A stretch of 64,000 nucleotides of DNA from Hyphomicrobiales bacterium (GTDB lineage Bacteria > Pseudomonadota > Alphaproteobacteria > Rhizobiales > Aestuariivirgaceae), in the NCBI GenBank assembly GCA_026990765.1, contig JALXCV010000151.1, positions 1-64,000 on the forward strand, read 5' to 3'. Below, one piece after another: positions 1 to 8,692 of the stretch. The notes under the pieces are model-generated. The model was given only the letters and a program-made list of their open reading frames with translations. It was not told the DNA's origin and did no database searches. The translations under genes were made by a program, and so were the position numbers. Every line of letters starts with the position of its first letter. Positions within the stretch are counted from its first letter, which is position 1.

Positions 1-2
1 CT

Positions 3-119
3 CTGGGCGATATGTTCTCAGCTGGTGTCATTCCTATCATTTACTCACTCATCGGCTTGAAGGTTGGTGCAGAATTCAGTTCGATGATGGTTAACCTGTC
101 CGAAACGGAGGATCAGTGA
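3..119 (+). CDS. MrpB/MnhB-like subunit, C-terminal end only
   Basis: Only the last 38 codons are in the window; the gene starts upstream of the left edge. The frame reads LGDMFSAGVIPIIYSLIGLK and ends in SETEDQ, with a TGA overlapping the next ATG by one base. A hydrophobic C-terminal segment of this kind fits MrpB, the small membrane subunit of Mrp Na+/H+ antiporters, and the next gene is MrpC-like. The identification rests mainly on that context and on the length of hydrophobic segment visible; moderate confidence. Confidence 0.6.
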   Translation: MGDMFSAGVIPIIYSLIGLKVGAEFSSMMVNLSETEDQ

Positions 120-475
120 TGGCCCATATTGCAATGTTCACCGGGTTTGCATTGATTCTGATGGGCCTGTATGGCGCCCTGACCAATCGCAATATCATGC
201 GCATGATCGTGTTTTTTACCATCGTCAATACTGGTATCAATCTTGTTCTGGTTGCTGTTGGTTATCTGCCAGGGCGGACGGCTCCCATTCTTGACGATGT
301 GGTTCCGGCATCTGAAGCGGCTGCCAAGATAATCGACCCTGTACCACAGGCTCTGGTTCTTACCGCGATTGTTATTGGTCTGGGTATTACCGCATTGATG
401 CTGGCTTATGCTTACAAGCTGTTTGAGCTTAAACGCACACTTGATATTTCAAAATTCAGGGAGCTGAAATGGTGA
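119..475 (+). CDS. MrpC/NuoK-like membrane subunit
   Basis: A 118-residue protein with three predicted membrane segments (about residues 5-22, 27-48 and 78-100). The segment DPVPQALVLTAIVIGLGITA is the conserved MrpC/MnhC signature; MrpC is the homologue of complex I NuoK. In Mbx/Mbs/Mrp modules this subunit helps form the cation/proton path beside the MrpD-like subunit. I chose ATG 119 because GGAGG lies seven bases upstream; GTG 116 is also in frame. It overlaps the preceding stop by one base and the next gene by several, so it is translationally coupled inside the operon. Confidence 0.85.
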   Translation: MAHIAMFTGFALILMGLYGALTNRNIMRMIVFFTIVNTGINLVLVAVGYLPGRTAPILDDVVPASEAAAKIIDPVPQALVLTAIVIGLGITALMLAYAYKLFELKRTLDISKFRELKW

Positions 476-3400
476 TGCCCAGTGCTTTTCTTATAATCGC
501 TGTCGGACTTGGTGGAGCATTTCTGCTTGGATTTCTGCGCAATGAATGGCGAGCTACTGCCTTTGCCGTCACAGTTTTGTCTCTTGCCTCAATAATTCTG
601 ATTTCTTCCATGTGGGTATGGGGATTTGCCTATGGTGAAGCAAAGCCGGTGGATTTTCTTACTGCCGGTATTGCCGCCCCGTTTGCAATCAACCTTCGTG
701 TAGGCCTGCCAGAAGCTACTCTGGTACTGCTGGTGGGGCTTACCGGGCTTTTCTCGGCCATTTACCTCAAAGCCTCATTTGAGCGCATGGGCAAGCGGGC
801 CATGGCCGTTTTGTTGATTGATATCATGGCTCTGTGCGGCATCATCCTCACTCGCGACATATTCAACATGTTTGTGTTCTTTGAACTGGTAGTGATCTCT
901 ACGGGTGGCCTGATCCTTCTGTCCGAAGACCAGCGCGCCCTTGCTGCCGGTTTCAAATATCTGATCGTTTCCCAATTCATTTCGCTGATGTTCCTGCTTG
1001 GAACCATCTTCATTTACCACAGCTATGGCACATTGAATATTGATGGCATGACGCAAACAACTGCGGCGCTGGCAAAGGGTGCATCGCTTGGTTTCTTCTT
1101 ATTGTTCATTGCCCTTGTCACAGAATTGAAGCCTTTCCCGGCGAATGGATGGGCGCTTGACATATATGAAGCTGCACATCCGGCATTTTCTGCAATATTT
1201 TCCGCTGCAGTCGGTACAGCAGCCCTGTTTGCTGTTAATAAAACCCTGCAGATTGGCGGAGATGCCTGGCTGCCCGTTGCAACCGGTATCGGCATTGTAA
1301 CCTTTGTAGTTTCAAATATTTTGGCCCTGCAACAGACCAATGACCGCAGATTGCTCGGTTATTCTTCCATTGCCCAGGTTGGTCTGGTACTGGTAGTGAT
1401 CGGCCAGCGTGATATTCTGGGTGATAAATTCATGTTTGTTGCCGGCGGTATCCTGCTTGCCCATACGGTGGCCAAAGCCGGTCTATACTGGCTGTCCGGC
1501 ATGGTTTCTGGTCGTGAGTTGCAGGCATGGACTGTCTTGCGCAAAAACCCGATAATGCTGTTTGCCTTCATTACCTTCATTGCCATGCTGTCCGGTCTGC
1601 CTCCGTTCCCCGGTTTTTATGCAAAATGGGAACTGGCACATGCACTGTTTGCATCTGGCCGCTATGGTCTGATAGCATTTATCTTGTTCGGCGCACTTGT
1701 GGAAGCTGGATATCTGTTCCGCTGGTTTGGTTTCATAATCAAACGTGAAATGAGTGAAGAACGCGTTGTATTTCTGGTTCGCAAGGTAATGGTAGTGTTT
1801 GTTACTGCTCTTGGCGGCTGGTGGTTGAGCTATATATGGGGCGGTTTGTCATCCTATAAGAATATTTTGTACAATATCCCGTTTGCCTTTGCCCTTGCAT
1901 TCATGTTGCTTGAATGGCTGCCTGCAAAGGTCAAGAACACCATCGCAATCATTGCAATGTGTGCATATTTCTACATCAGCTATCCATCCTATGATCCACT
2001 GCAACTGATCTTTGGCATGATTATCCTGCTCGGTGGTGCCATTGTATTGCTGGCCAGCTATAACTGGACTGGTCGCAGGCAGGGCTTTTACACATCGGCA
2101 ATGCTGATGTATGCCGGTCTGTCCATGCTGATCGTTTCTGAGAATTCTTTCAGCTTCTTCGTTGCATGGGAATTATTAACTGTCGGTTCCTATTTTCTCA
2201 TGCTGCGTGGCAAGAATTCAGAACCGCATGCACTTTCATATATTGTTTTCTCACTGGGTGGTGCATTTGCCATTCTCTCCGGTTTTGCTCTGGCCGCTCA
2301 GGGAATCCAGCCCTTTGCCCTCACCGGACTGGGTCAGGTTGCACAAACATATGCACCATGGGTATTTATCCTGCTGGCAATCGGTTTCATGACCAAAACC
2401 GCAGCTATCGGCCTGCATATCTGGTTGCCGGGTGCTCACGCCGAAGCAGAAGCTGATGTTTCGCCCATGGTTTCAGGTATTCTGCTGAAAGCCGGTCTTT
2501 TTGGTTTGTTCGTATTGCTGATGAATATGGGCAAGACACAATTATACGGAATTGAACTTACCCACATTCTGTTGTGGATGGGTGCCCTTTCAGCTTTCCT
2601 TGGTAATCTGATGGCTATTTTCCAGGAAGATGCCAAGCGACTGCTTGCCTATTCATCAATCGGCCAGATGGGCTATGCCCTGTTTGGTCTGGCCATGATG
2701 AACCATCTTGGCTGGCTGATGGCCCTGTTATTTGTCATCAACCACTATATCTACAAATCAATGCTGTTCCTGTCAGTTGGTGGAATTGCCAAGCGTACCG
2801 GTACTCGCAACATGTTCAAGATGGGTGGCCTGATTGCACTGATGCCACTATCCTTCATTGCGGTACTGGTCGGTATAATCGCCATGTCAGGCGTGCCACC
2901 GCTTTCAGGTTTTGGTGGTCGCTGGATTTTCTACAATGCTATCATGACTGTAGATTATCGCCTGCCGATAGTTCTGATCTTCCTGTCTGGACCGATCGCC
3001 TTCTTGTACCTGTTCCGTCTGATCCATACGATTTTCCTTGGTCAACTGAAGGACGAACATCGCAAACTCAAGGAAGTCCCTTTCTGGCTGATACTGCCAC
3101 AAATGCTGTTTGTGATCTTCCTGCTCGGTTTTGCCGTCCTTCCAGGCCTCGCACTGCGCCGGGTTGATGGATATATCAGCAAGTTCTTTGCTGACGGTGC
3201 ACTGAACTGGGATAGTTCGGTAATCACCAGCAATTACGGCTACTGGAATCCGGTAGCGATCATGATCATAATCAGTGTTATATTCGTAATATTGCTGGCA
3301 TGGCTGGTATTCCTTAACCGTAAAGCCCAAAAGGTGAAACAGTTCAATATTGTCTATGCTGCAGAACGGCCATATCGCCCCGAAACCACCCATTACGCAT

Positions 3401-3600
3401 GGAACTTCTTTGCTTCCTATCGCAAAGCCATGGGTTTTCTGGTGCAACCGATTGTGACCAACTTCTGGAATGCAATAACCGGTACCCTGCATTCAGGCGC
3501 TGATGTAGTCAGACGCATTTATACCGGCAACGGGCAAACCTATGCCTATCATTTCCTGGCGTTCGTCGTCGTTGTCTTTATGCTGTCAATGGGAGTTTAG
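469..3600 (+). CDS. Fused double antiporter subunit (two MrpD/NuoL/M/N-like domains)
   Basis: A 1043-residue polytopic membrane protein made of two consecutive proton-antiporter domains of the NuoL/M/N-MrpD family, about twice the usual length. Domain 1 (about 1-460) has the transmembrane Glu at E139 (VFFELVV), the transmembrane Lys at K221 (TELKPFPANGW) and the motif NDRRLLGYSSIAQVG. Domain 2 (about 461-1043) repeats these as E568 (FVAWELLTVGSYF), K643 (FMTKTAAIGLHIWLPGAHAE) and DAKRLLAYSSIGQMGYALFG. Both domains therefore keep residues used for ion translocation. It corresponds to the separate MbxH and MbxH' genes of Pyrococcus-type complexes and sits in the same position. ATG 469 has AGGGAG five bases upstream; ATG 475 is an alternative. 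Its partners are the MrpC-like and NuoH-like genes on either side. Confidence 0.9.
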   Translation: MVMPSAFLIIAVGLGGAFLLGFLRNEWRATAFAVTVLSLASIILISSMWVWGFAYGEAKPVDFLTAGIAAPFAINLRVGLPEATLVLLVGLTGLFSAIYLKASFERMGKRAMAVLLIDIMALCGIILTRDIFNMFVFFELVVISTGGLILLSEDQRALAAGFKYLIVSQFISLMFLLGTIFIYHSYGTLNIDGMTQTTAALAKGASLGFFLLFIALVTELKPFPANGWALDIYEAAHPAFSAIFSAAVGTAALFAVNKTLQIGGDAWLPVATGIGIVTFVVSNILALQQTNDRRLLGYSSIAQVGLVLVVIGQRDILGDKFMFVAGGILLAHTVAKAGLYWLSGMVSGRELQAWTVLRKNPIMLFAFITFIAMLSGLPPFPGFYAKWELAHALFASGRYGLIAFILFGALVEAGYLFRWFGFIIKREMSEERVVFLVRKVMVVFVTALGGWWLSYIWGGLSSYKNILYNIPFAFALAFMLLEWLPAKVKNTIAIIAMCAYFYISYPSYDPLQLIFGMIILLGGAIVLLASYNWTGRRQGFYTSAMLMYAGLSMLIVSENSFSFFVAWELLTVGSYFLMLRGKNSEPHALSYIVFSLGGAFAILSGFALAAQGIQPFALTGLGQVAQTYAPWVFILLAIGFMTKTAAIGLHIWLPGAHAEAEADVSPMVSGILLKAGLFGLFVLLMNMGKTQLYGIELTHILLWMGALSAFLGNLMAIFQEDAKRLLAYSSIGQMGYALFGLAMMNHLGWLMALLFVINHYIYKSMLFLSVGGIAKRTGTRNMFKMGGLIALMPLSFIAVLVGIIAMSGVPPLSGFGGRWIFYNAIMTVDYRLPIVLIFLSGPIAFLYLFRLIHTIFLGQLKDEHRKLKEVPFWLILPQMLFVIFLLGFAVLPGLALRRVDGYISKFFADGALNWDSSVITSNYGYWNPVAIMIIISVIFVILLAWLVFLNRKAQKVKQFNIVYAAERPYRPETTHYAWNFFASYRKAMGFLVQPIVTNFWNAITGTLHSGADVVRRIYTGNGQTYAYHFLAFVVVVFMLSMGV

Positions 3601-3602
3601 CT

Positions 3603-4508
3603 ATGACGTTTGAGTGGATACAAATTCCCTACTCACTTATGACCTTGTTGATTGTCATCATTTACGCTTTCTTCATGACAGCGCTGATTGCCAAGATCGG
3701 GGCACGAGCCGGGCGCAGATATGGAATACGCATACATCAGAACTTCCTTGACCTGTTCAAGAATTACTCTTTGCGCTCCAGTATCACCCATGGCTATATG
3801 TTCTATCTTGCCCCGGTATTTCGTTTAACCGGCGGTATCGGCCTGCTGCTGTTTGTCCCGACAATTTACGGGTCGCAAATGTTCTCCAATCTTTCATTTG
3901 CCGGTGATCTGATATTGGCTCTGTATTTTATTTTCTTTGGCACGCTGGGCATGGCTTTGGGTGCTGCTGAAAGTGGCCACCCATATGCTGCTATCGGTAT
4001 TTCCCGTGGACTTTCCCAGGTAACAATGGCTGAATTGCCCTTTGCCCTGTCGGTATTTGCCATTGCAGTACAATATCAGACCCTGTCAGTGACTGATATC
4101 GTGGCAGCCCAGCAGGGCGGTTTCATGAACTGGACCGTATTTACCAACCCATTGGCAGTGACCGCAGCCATGATGTCATTCCTTGGCACCATGATGCGCT
4201 CGCCTTTTGATTTGCATCTGGCACCCCAGGAAATTCCTATTGGCCCGCCAACTGAATATCATTCATCCTATCTGGCGCTGATGCAGACCAACCGGAATCT
4301 GTTCCCGGTTGCCAAGGTAGTTATCTATATGAACCTGTTTTTCGGGGGGGCCACAAACTGGCCGGTATTCTTCCTGAAAGTTTTCCTAATCTATTTGTTC
4401 TCGGCATTCGTCGGTGTTGTTTTCCCAAGATTCAGGGTTGAACAATCCATCCGGTGGTTCATGGTCTGGGCCGTGCCTGTAGGCATTGCTGCCATATTGC
4501 TGGTGTGA
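3603..4508 (+). CDS. NuoH/MbxM-like membrane anchor subunit
   Basis: A 301-residue protein of the complex I NuoH / energy-converting hydrogenase EchB-MbhM family. This subunit links the peripheral redox arm to the ion-pumping membrane arm. Visible family features include the loop KIGARAGRRYGIRIHQNFLD after the first membrane helix, RLTGGIGLLLFVPTI, and ALGAAESGHPYAAIGISRGL, which corresponds to the conserved NuoH loop facing the NuoB/NuoD interface. The loop DLHLAPQEIPIGPPTEYHSS matches the acidic PF(D/E)xxE-type loop in degenerate form. It starts two bases after the antiporter stop and is followed six bases later by the NuoB-like gene. Confidence 0.88.
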   Translation: MTFEWIQIPYSLMTLLIVIIYAFFMTALIAKIGARAGRRYGIRIHQNFLDLFKNYSLRSSITHGYMFYLAPVFRLTGGIGLLLFVPTIYGSQMFSNLSFAGDLILALYFIFFGTLGMALGAAESGHPYAAIGISRGLSQVTMAELPFALSVFAIAVQYQTLSVTDIVAAQQGGFMNWTVFTNPLAVTAAMMSFLGTMMRSPFDLHLAPQEIPIGPPTEYHSSYLALMQTNRNLFPVAKVVIYMNLFFGGATNWPVFFLKVFLIYLFSAFVGVVFPRFRVEQSIRWFMVWAVPVGIAAILLV

Positions 4509-4514
4509 GGTATC

Positions 4515-5156
4515 ATGAAAGAAGAATTGCAAAAACGCACTGTAAAAGGTCCTGACGGCTTTGAGTTCGAGGTTGATCCGCTCAATGATTATTATTGCAG
4601 CGAGGCCCCCAAGGCCCATCCGCCAGCCTATGCGAAAATTGTAGAGAGCTTTTTCAACTGGGCACGTTCAGAATCAATCTGGATTTTGGGTTTCGGGACA
4701 GGTTGTGGTGCAATCGAGATGCGCCCTCTTATGACACCGCGCTTTGATGCCTATCGCTTTGGCGTACAATGGCGTCCGACACCGCGCCAGGCAAACCTGT
4801 TTATCATTTCCGGTTATCTGTCCGTCAAAACCTTGAAACGTGCCATCCGCTCCTATGAGCAGATGCAAAACCCCAAATATGTGCTGGGACTTGGTTCATG
4901 CACCATAAATGGCGGTATGTACTGGGATAGCTACAACACTATTAAAAAGCTCGATGATTATATGCCTGTAGATCTGTTCGTGGCTGGCTGTATGCCCCGC
5001 CCGGAAGCCCTGCTGGCCAGTTTTGAGGAACTGAAAAAGGTCATTAAGGCAGGCAAGGCAGAAGGTGCCAATGCCTATGCGGAAAACTTTGACTGGTACA
5101 AGGCAAACCAGAAAAAAGTAATCAAAGACTGGGATATGCCTGACTATAACTGGTAA
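4515..5156 (+). CDS. NuoB/MbxJ-like iron-sulfur subunit
   Basis: A 213-residue soluble subunit of the NuoB/hydrogenase small-subunit family, which carries the proximal (N2-type) 4Fe-4S cluster. Family landmarks are FGTGCGAIEMRPLMTPRFD, TPRQANLFIISG, GLGSCTINGG and VAGCMPRPEALL. The visible cluster-type cysteines are C64, C129 and C159. The fourth is not obvious: complex I has tandem cysteines and hydrogenases a CxxC here, but this protein reads G61-T-G-C64-G65. C28 is the only other cysteine. Either the cluster uses a non-Cys ligand or C28, or it is altered. The gene follows the NuoH-like gene and precedes NuoC-like, as in Mbx operons. Confidence 0.88.
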   Translation: MKEELQKRTVKGPDGFEFEVDPLNDYYCSEAPKAHPPAYAKIVESFFNWARSESIWILGFGTGCGAIEMRPLMTPRFDAYRFGVQWRPTPRQANLFIISGYLSVKTLKRAIRSYEQMQNPKYVLGLGSCTINGGMYWDSYNTIKKLDDYMPVDLFVAGCMPRPEALLASFEELKKVIKAGKAEGANAYAENFDWYKANQKKVIKDWDMPDYNW

Positions 5157-5162
5157 TTAATT

Positions 5163-5693
5163 ATGCGCGAACTGTATGAAAAACTGAAAACAAGATTCCC
5201 TCTGGGCGAATTTACCGACCAGCGCGATAATCTTGGGTTTATTACTGTCGACAAGGATCAACTGCGTCCTGTCCTTTATCATTTGCGCGACCATGAAGGG
5301 TTCTCCCATCTGGTTCTGCTAACTGCAGTTGACTGGATTGAAGAAGACCGGTTCCAGCTTACCTATCTGCTTTCCAATCGCACCAGATCAGTTGATGTGG
5401 GTTTGAGGGTTATGCTTGATCGCGGTGAGCCTGTTATGGAAACCATCCACGATATATGGCCAACAGCTGCCACATATCAGTGTGAACTGCGCGAAATGTT
5501 CGGGATAGATTTCCCCGACAGCCCAGGTGTTATGGATGATTTCATCCTTGAAGGTTGGGACGACCTGCCGCCTTATCGCCGGGACTTCGATACCAAAAAA
5601 TATTCTGATGAGACCTATGCTCACAGAGAAGGTCGGGTAACACATGACCCGGCTGAATATATGAAAAAGCAACTCTACCCGGATGAGGTTTGA
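5163..5693 (+). CDS. NuoC/MbxK-like subunit
   Basis: A 176-residue protein of the NuoC (30 kDa) family, a structural subunit between the NuoB- and NuoD-like proteins in the peripheral arm. It shows the family core HLVLLTAVDWIEEDRFQLTY, followed by HDIWPTAATYQCELREMFGI and FPDSPGVMDDFILEGW, equivalent to the complex I motif around W..A..YERE.YDMFGI. Its length is typical of Ech/Mbx K-type subunits. The stop TGA is five bases before the next gene's preferred ATG, so the two are probably coupled. Confidence 0.88.
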   Translation: MRELYEKLKTRFPLGEFTDQRDNLGFITVDKDQLRPVLYHLRDHEGFSHLVLLTAVDWIEEDRFQLTYLLSNRTRSVDVGLRVMLDRGEPVMETIHDIWPTAATYQCELREMFGIDFPDSPGVMDDFILEGWDDLPPYRRDFDTKKYSDETYAHREGRVTHDPAEYMKKQLYPDEV

Positions 5694-5697
5694 TTCT

Positions 5698-6876
5698 ATG
5701 TTATACCAGCCAGACCGCAGCCAGTATCCCGATATGGGTCCCGATGGAAAACTCGATATTGATTTGAGTTCGGGCAAATATCTGAAACTATGGCAAGGAC
5801 CTCAACATCCCGGCATTACCGGCAACATGTCATTGGAACTGACAGTTTGCGGTGATGAAGTTGTTGAAGGCAAGGTCCATGTTGGTTATTTGCATCGCGG
5901 CTTTGAAAAGCTGATGGAACGGCGCAGCTTCATCCAGTGTTTTCCTATTGTCTGTCGTATTTGTGTGCCTGAACCTGACTTTAATGAATATTGCTATGCT
6001 GCAGCCGTTGAAGAGCTTGCCGGTATAGAAATTTCTGAACGGGCAAAATGGATACGTACCCTCATTCTGGAGATGGGTCGTATAAATTCCTACATGATGT
6101 ATCTGGGCGGTCAGGCAGGTGCTCTGGGTATGGGCGTTATCGGCCAGTGGACCACTTATGTCCGTGACCTGATGCTTGACCGGTTTGAAGAACTGACCGG
6201 TGCACGTATCTATCACATGTTCATAATACCAGGTGGTGTACGCGATGATCTGCCTGCTGGTTTTGAAGACCGTATGGAAGAGACCCTGAAGGAAATTGAG
6301 GCTACCTTAAAGGACGTGCAGGAGGTTATGTTCCAGAATGCCGTATTCAAGAAACGAACAAAAGGTATCGGCTATATTGATCCTTCACTAGTCGACAGTT
6401 ATGGCATAACCGGCCCTAATGCCAGAGCTGCCGGAATTGCCAAGGATGTTCGCGCTGATCAGCCTTATCTTGTTTATCCGCATCTTGATTTTGAACCGGT
6501 AACAGGCAAGGATTCAGATATTTTTACCCGCTCTGATGTGCGTCGAAGGGATGTGATTATGTCGGTTGATCTGGTGCGCCAGATACTTTCCCGCATGCCC
6601 AAAAAAGATGGCCCGCTAATGGCCAAACTGCCAAATGTCCTGCATTGGAAAATACCACGCGGTGAAACCTATATACGCGGTGAATGTTCACGTGGCGAAT
6701 ATGGTTTTTATGTTGTGACCGATGGTAGCGGTTATCCGCGCCGAGTAAATGTTCGCGGCCCATCATATACTCATGCAATGTCTCTTTTGCAGCGCATGAT
6801 TGTAAACGTTAACATTGCCGATGTTGCCTCCCTGATGGTTTCCCTTCACACCTACCCGCCTGAGATAGAGAGATAG
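5698..6876 (+). CDS. NuoD/MbxL-like large subunit lacking the [NiFe] site
   Basis: A 392-residue large subunit of the NuoD (49 kDa) / group 4 hydrogenase family. Landmarks are LWQGPQHPGITGNMSLEL, VGYLHRGFEKLMERRSF, VCRICVPEPDFNEYC, LEMGRINSYMMYLGGQ and PRGETYIRGECSRGEYGFYV. Group 4 hydrogenases need RxCxxC near the N terminus and a second CxxC near the C terminus. Here RIC is followed by VPE, and the last 40 residues contain no cysteine (MVSLHTYPPEIER). A nickel-iron centre is therefore not expected. In MBS-type complexes this cavity reduces another substrate; in complex I it binds quinone. I prefer ATG 5698, which has GAGG nine bases upstream, over ATG 5683, which overlaps the NuoC-like gene. 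Confidence 0.9.
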   Translation: MLYQPDRSQYPDMGPDGKLDIDLSSGKYLKLWQGPQHPGITGNMSLELTVCGDEVVEGKVHVGYLHRGFEKLMERRSFIQCFPIVCRICVPEPDFNEYCYAAAVEELAGIEISERAKWIRTLILEMGRINSYMMYLGGQAGALGMGVIGQWTTYVRDLMLDRFEELTGARIYHMFIIPGGVRDDLPAGFEDRMEETLKEIEATLKDVQEVMFQNAVFKKRTKGIGYIDPSLVDSYGITGPNARAAGIAKDVRADQPYLVYPHLDFEPVTGKDSDIFTRSDVRRRDVIMSVDLVRQILSRMPKKDGPLMAKLPNVLHWKIPRGETYIRGECSRGEYGFYVVTDGSGYPRRVNVRGPSYTHAMSLLQRMIVNVNIADVASLMVSLHTYPPEIER

Positions 6877-6886
6877 AAAGACTACC

Positions 6887-8692
6887 ATGATGCTCGATGT
6901 TCTATCCCCTTTTAGAGCCTGGAAAAATCTTTTCAGGGATCCGGTAACGGTAATTGATCCTCTTAATGATCGCCCCGGTGCTGCCAGATATCGCGGTTTT
7001 CACCAGAATGATGTGGATTTGTGTATTGGTTGTGGAACCTGTGAAGCCATTTGCCAGAATGCTGCAATTGACATGGTGCCGGTTAAACAGCTTGAGGCAC
7101 CCGGTAAAGATTCTGGCCTGCGTCCAAAGATCGATTATGGCCGCTGCTGCTGGTGCGCCCTGTGCGTCGATGTTTGCATGACCGGCTCACTTACCATGTC
7201 CAATGAATATAAATGGGTGGAAAGTGATCCTGAAAAGTTCCGTTTTATTCCAGGTGTTGACAAGAAATACTGGGATGATGCCGAGCTTGGTTACCACCGG
7301 CCTGAAGACTATCATCTCACCCCCCATACCCGGGCTGAAATGGGTGAAATGGAAGCTGATGAACGCATCAGCAATTTTGATGAAATCGTTTATGGCTATA
7401 CCAGGGAACAGGCCATTATTGAGGCTGATCGGTGCGTATCATGCGGACTTTGCGTTGCAACCTGCCCGGCACATATGTCGATTCCCGATTATATTGCGGC
7501 TATTCGTGATGGTGATTATGAGGGTGGTTTGAAACTGCTATATGAAACCAATCCGTTCAGTCAGGTTTGCGGCAGGGTATGTACTCACAGATGCGAAACC
7601 GTCTGTTCAGCCCAGCATGAAGGCGATCCAATTGCTATCCGCTGGTTGAAACGCCATATTACTGATAATGTACCAGCGGAAAAATATGCTGAAATCATTG
7701 GTGGCAAAGAACCTGATACGGGCAAGAAGATAGCCATTATTGGTGCTGGTCCTGCTGGTTTGACAACCGCTTTTGATCTGGCAAAAATGGGCCACAAGGT
7801 AGTGGTTCACGAAGCCAATAGCGGACCTGGCGGCATGGCCAGATATGGTATCCCTGAATATCGCATGCCTTATGATGTACTGGACCATGAGGTCAGCGTT
7901 ATTGAAAGTCTGGGTGTTGAAATCAAGTATAATACCCGCATCGGCAAGGATATTGCCATGGAAGAGCTGCAAAAAGACTATGATGCAGTTCTGCTTTCCA
8001 TTGGCCTGCATCTTGGACGTTCAACCAGAATTATCGGTACTGATAATCCTGCCGTTGCCAAGGCAGTTGACCTGCTTCGTGATATTACCAACGGCAAGAA
8101 GGTAAAAGTTCCAGAAACTGTTGTGGTTATTGGCGGTGGTAATGTGGCTATGGATATAGCCCGCTCAGTTGCCCGTCTGCAAAAACAGACCTATGGCGAA
8201 GTTAAGCTGACTGTTACTGCACTTGAAGATTTTGACCATTTCCTTGCTGATCCTGAAGAGGTGAAGGAAAGCTTTGAAGAAGGTATCAATATCCTGGATG
8301 CTCGCGGACCACAGGAAATTGTCATTGATGACAAGGGTAAGGTTACCGGTTTGCGTACCTGGAAGGTCAAGTCAATCTTTGATGAGGACGGGCGGTTCAA
8401 TCCCAGCTATGATGAAACAGACGAAATCATCCATGAAGGAACACTGGTAATCGAAGCCATTGGCCAGATGTCAGATGTCAGCCTTTTAGGTGAAGACCTG
8501 ACTGAAAAACTGGAATGGAGCCGTGGACGCATAGTAGTCGATCCAGATGGACGGACCAATCAGGAATGGCTATGGGCAGCAGGTGACTGTGTTCACGGTC
8601 CAGATATCATACACGCAGTCGCTGATGGCCACCGGGTAGCAAAAAGCATAGACAAGCATATTGGAAAGGCCAAAGCCAAGTCCAAAAAATAA
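6887..8692 (+). CDS. Fusion of NuoI-like ferredoxin subunit and Nfn/GltD-type FAD-NAD(P)H oxidoreductase
   Basis: A 601-residue protein with three parts. Residues about 40-100 are a NuoI/MbxN-like 2x[4Fe-4S] domain (C46, C49, C52, C56 and C87, C90, C93, C97). Residues about 180-245 are the Fe-S domain of glutamate-synthase small subunit/NfnB proteins (C183, C186, C189, C193, then CGRVCTHRCETVC at 228-240). From about 280 there is an FAD fold (IIGAGPAGLTTAFDLAKMGH) and an inserted NAD(P) fold (VVVIGGGNVAMDIARS), with the late FAD motif WLWAAGDCVHG. The layout predicts electron flow between NAD(P)H-FAD and the NuoB-like cluster, so the complex needs no NuoEFG. It is the last gene of the operon. 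Confidence 0.88.
   Translation: MMLDVLSPFRAWKNLFRDPVTVIDPLNDRPGAARYRGFHQNDVDLCIGCGTCEAICQNAAIDMVPVKQLEAPGKDSGLRPKIDYGRCCWCALCVDVCMTGSLTMSNEYKWVESDPEKFRFIPGVDKKYWDDAELGYHRPEDYHLTPHTRAEMGEMEADERISNFDEIVYGYTREQAIIEADRCVSCGLCVATCPAHMSIPDYIAAIRDGDYEGGLKLLYETNPFSQVCGRVCTHRCETVCSAQHEGDPIAIRWLKRHITDNVPAEKYAEIIGGKEPDTGKKIAIIGAGPAGLTTAFDLAKMGHKVVVHEANSGPGGMARYGIPEYRMPYDVLDHEVSVIESLGVEIKYNTRIGKDIAMEELQKDYDAVLLSIGLHLGRSTRIIGTDNPAVAKAVDLLRDITNGKKVKVPETVVVIGGGNVAMDIARSVARLQKQTYGEVKLTVTALEDFDHFLADPEEVKESFEEGINILDARGPQEIVIDDKGKVTGLRTWKVKSIFDEDGRFNPSYDETDEIIHEGTLVIEAIGQMSDVSLLGEDLTEKLEWSRGRIVVDPDGRTNQEWLWAAGDCVHGPDIIHAVADGHRVAKSIDKHIGKAKAKSKK

Noticed and set aside
2905..3492. 195-codon open frame on the minus strand inside the antiporter gene
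   Set aside because: It is a shadow of the fused antiporter gene, with no ribosome-binding site and a low-complexity, non-family composition.
5698..6876. [NiFe] hydrogenase large subunit
   Set aside because: The required N- and C-terminal CxxC pairs are not present; only one Cys of the first motif is kept.
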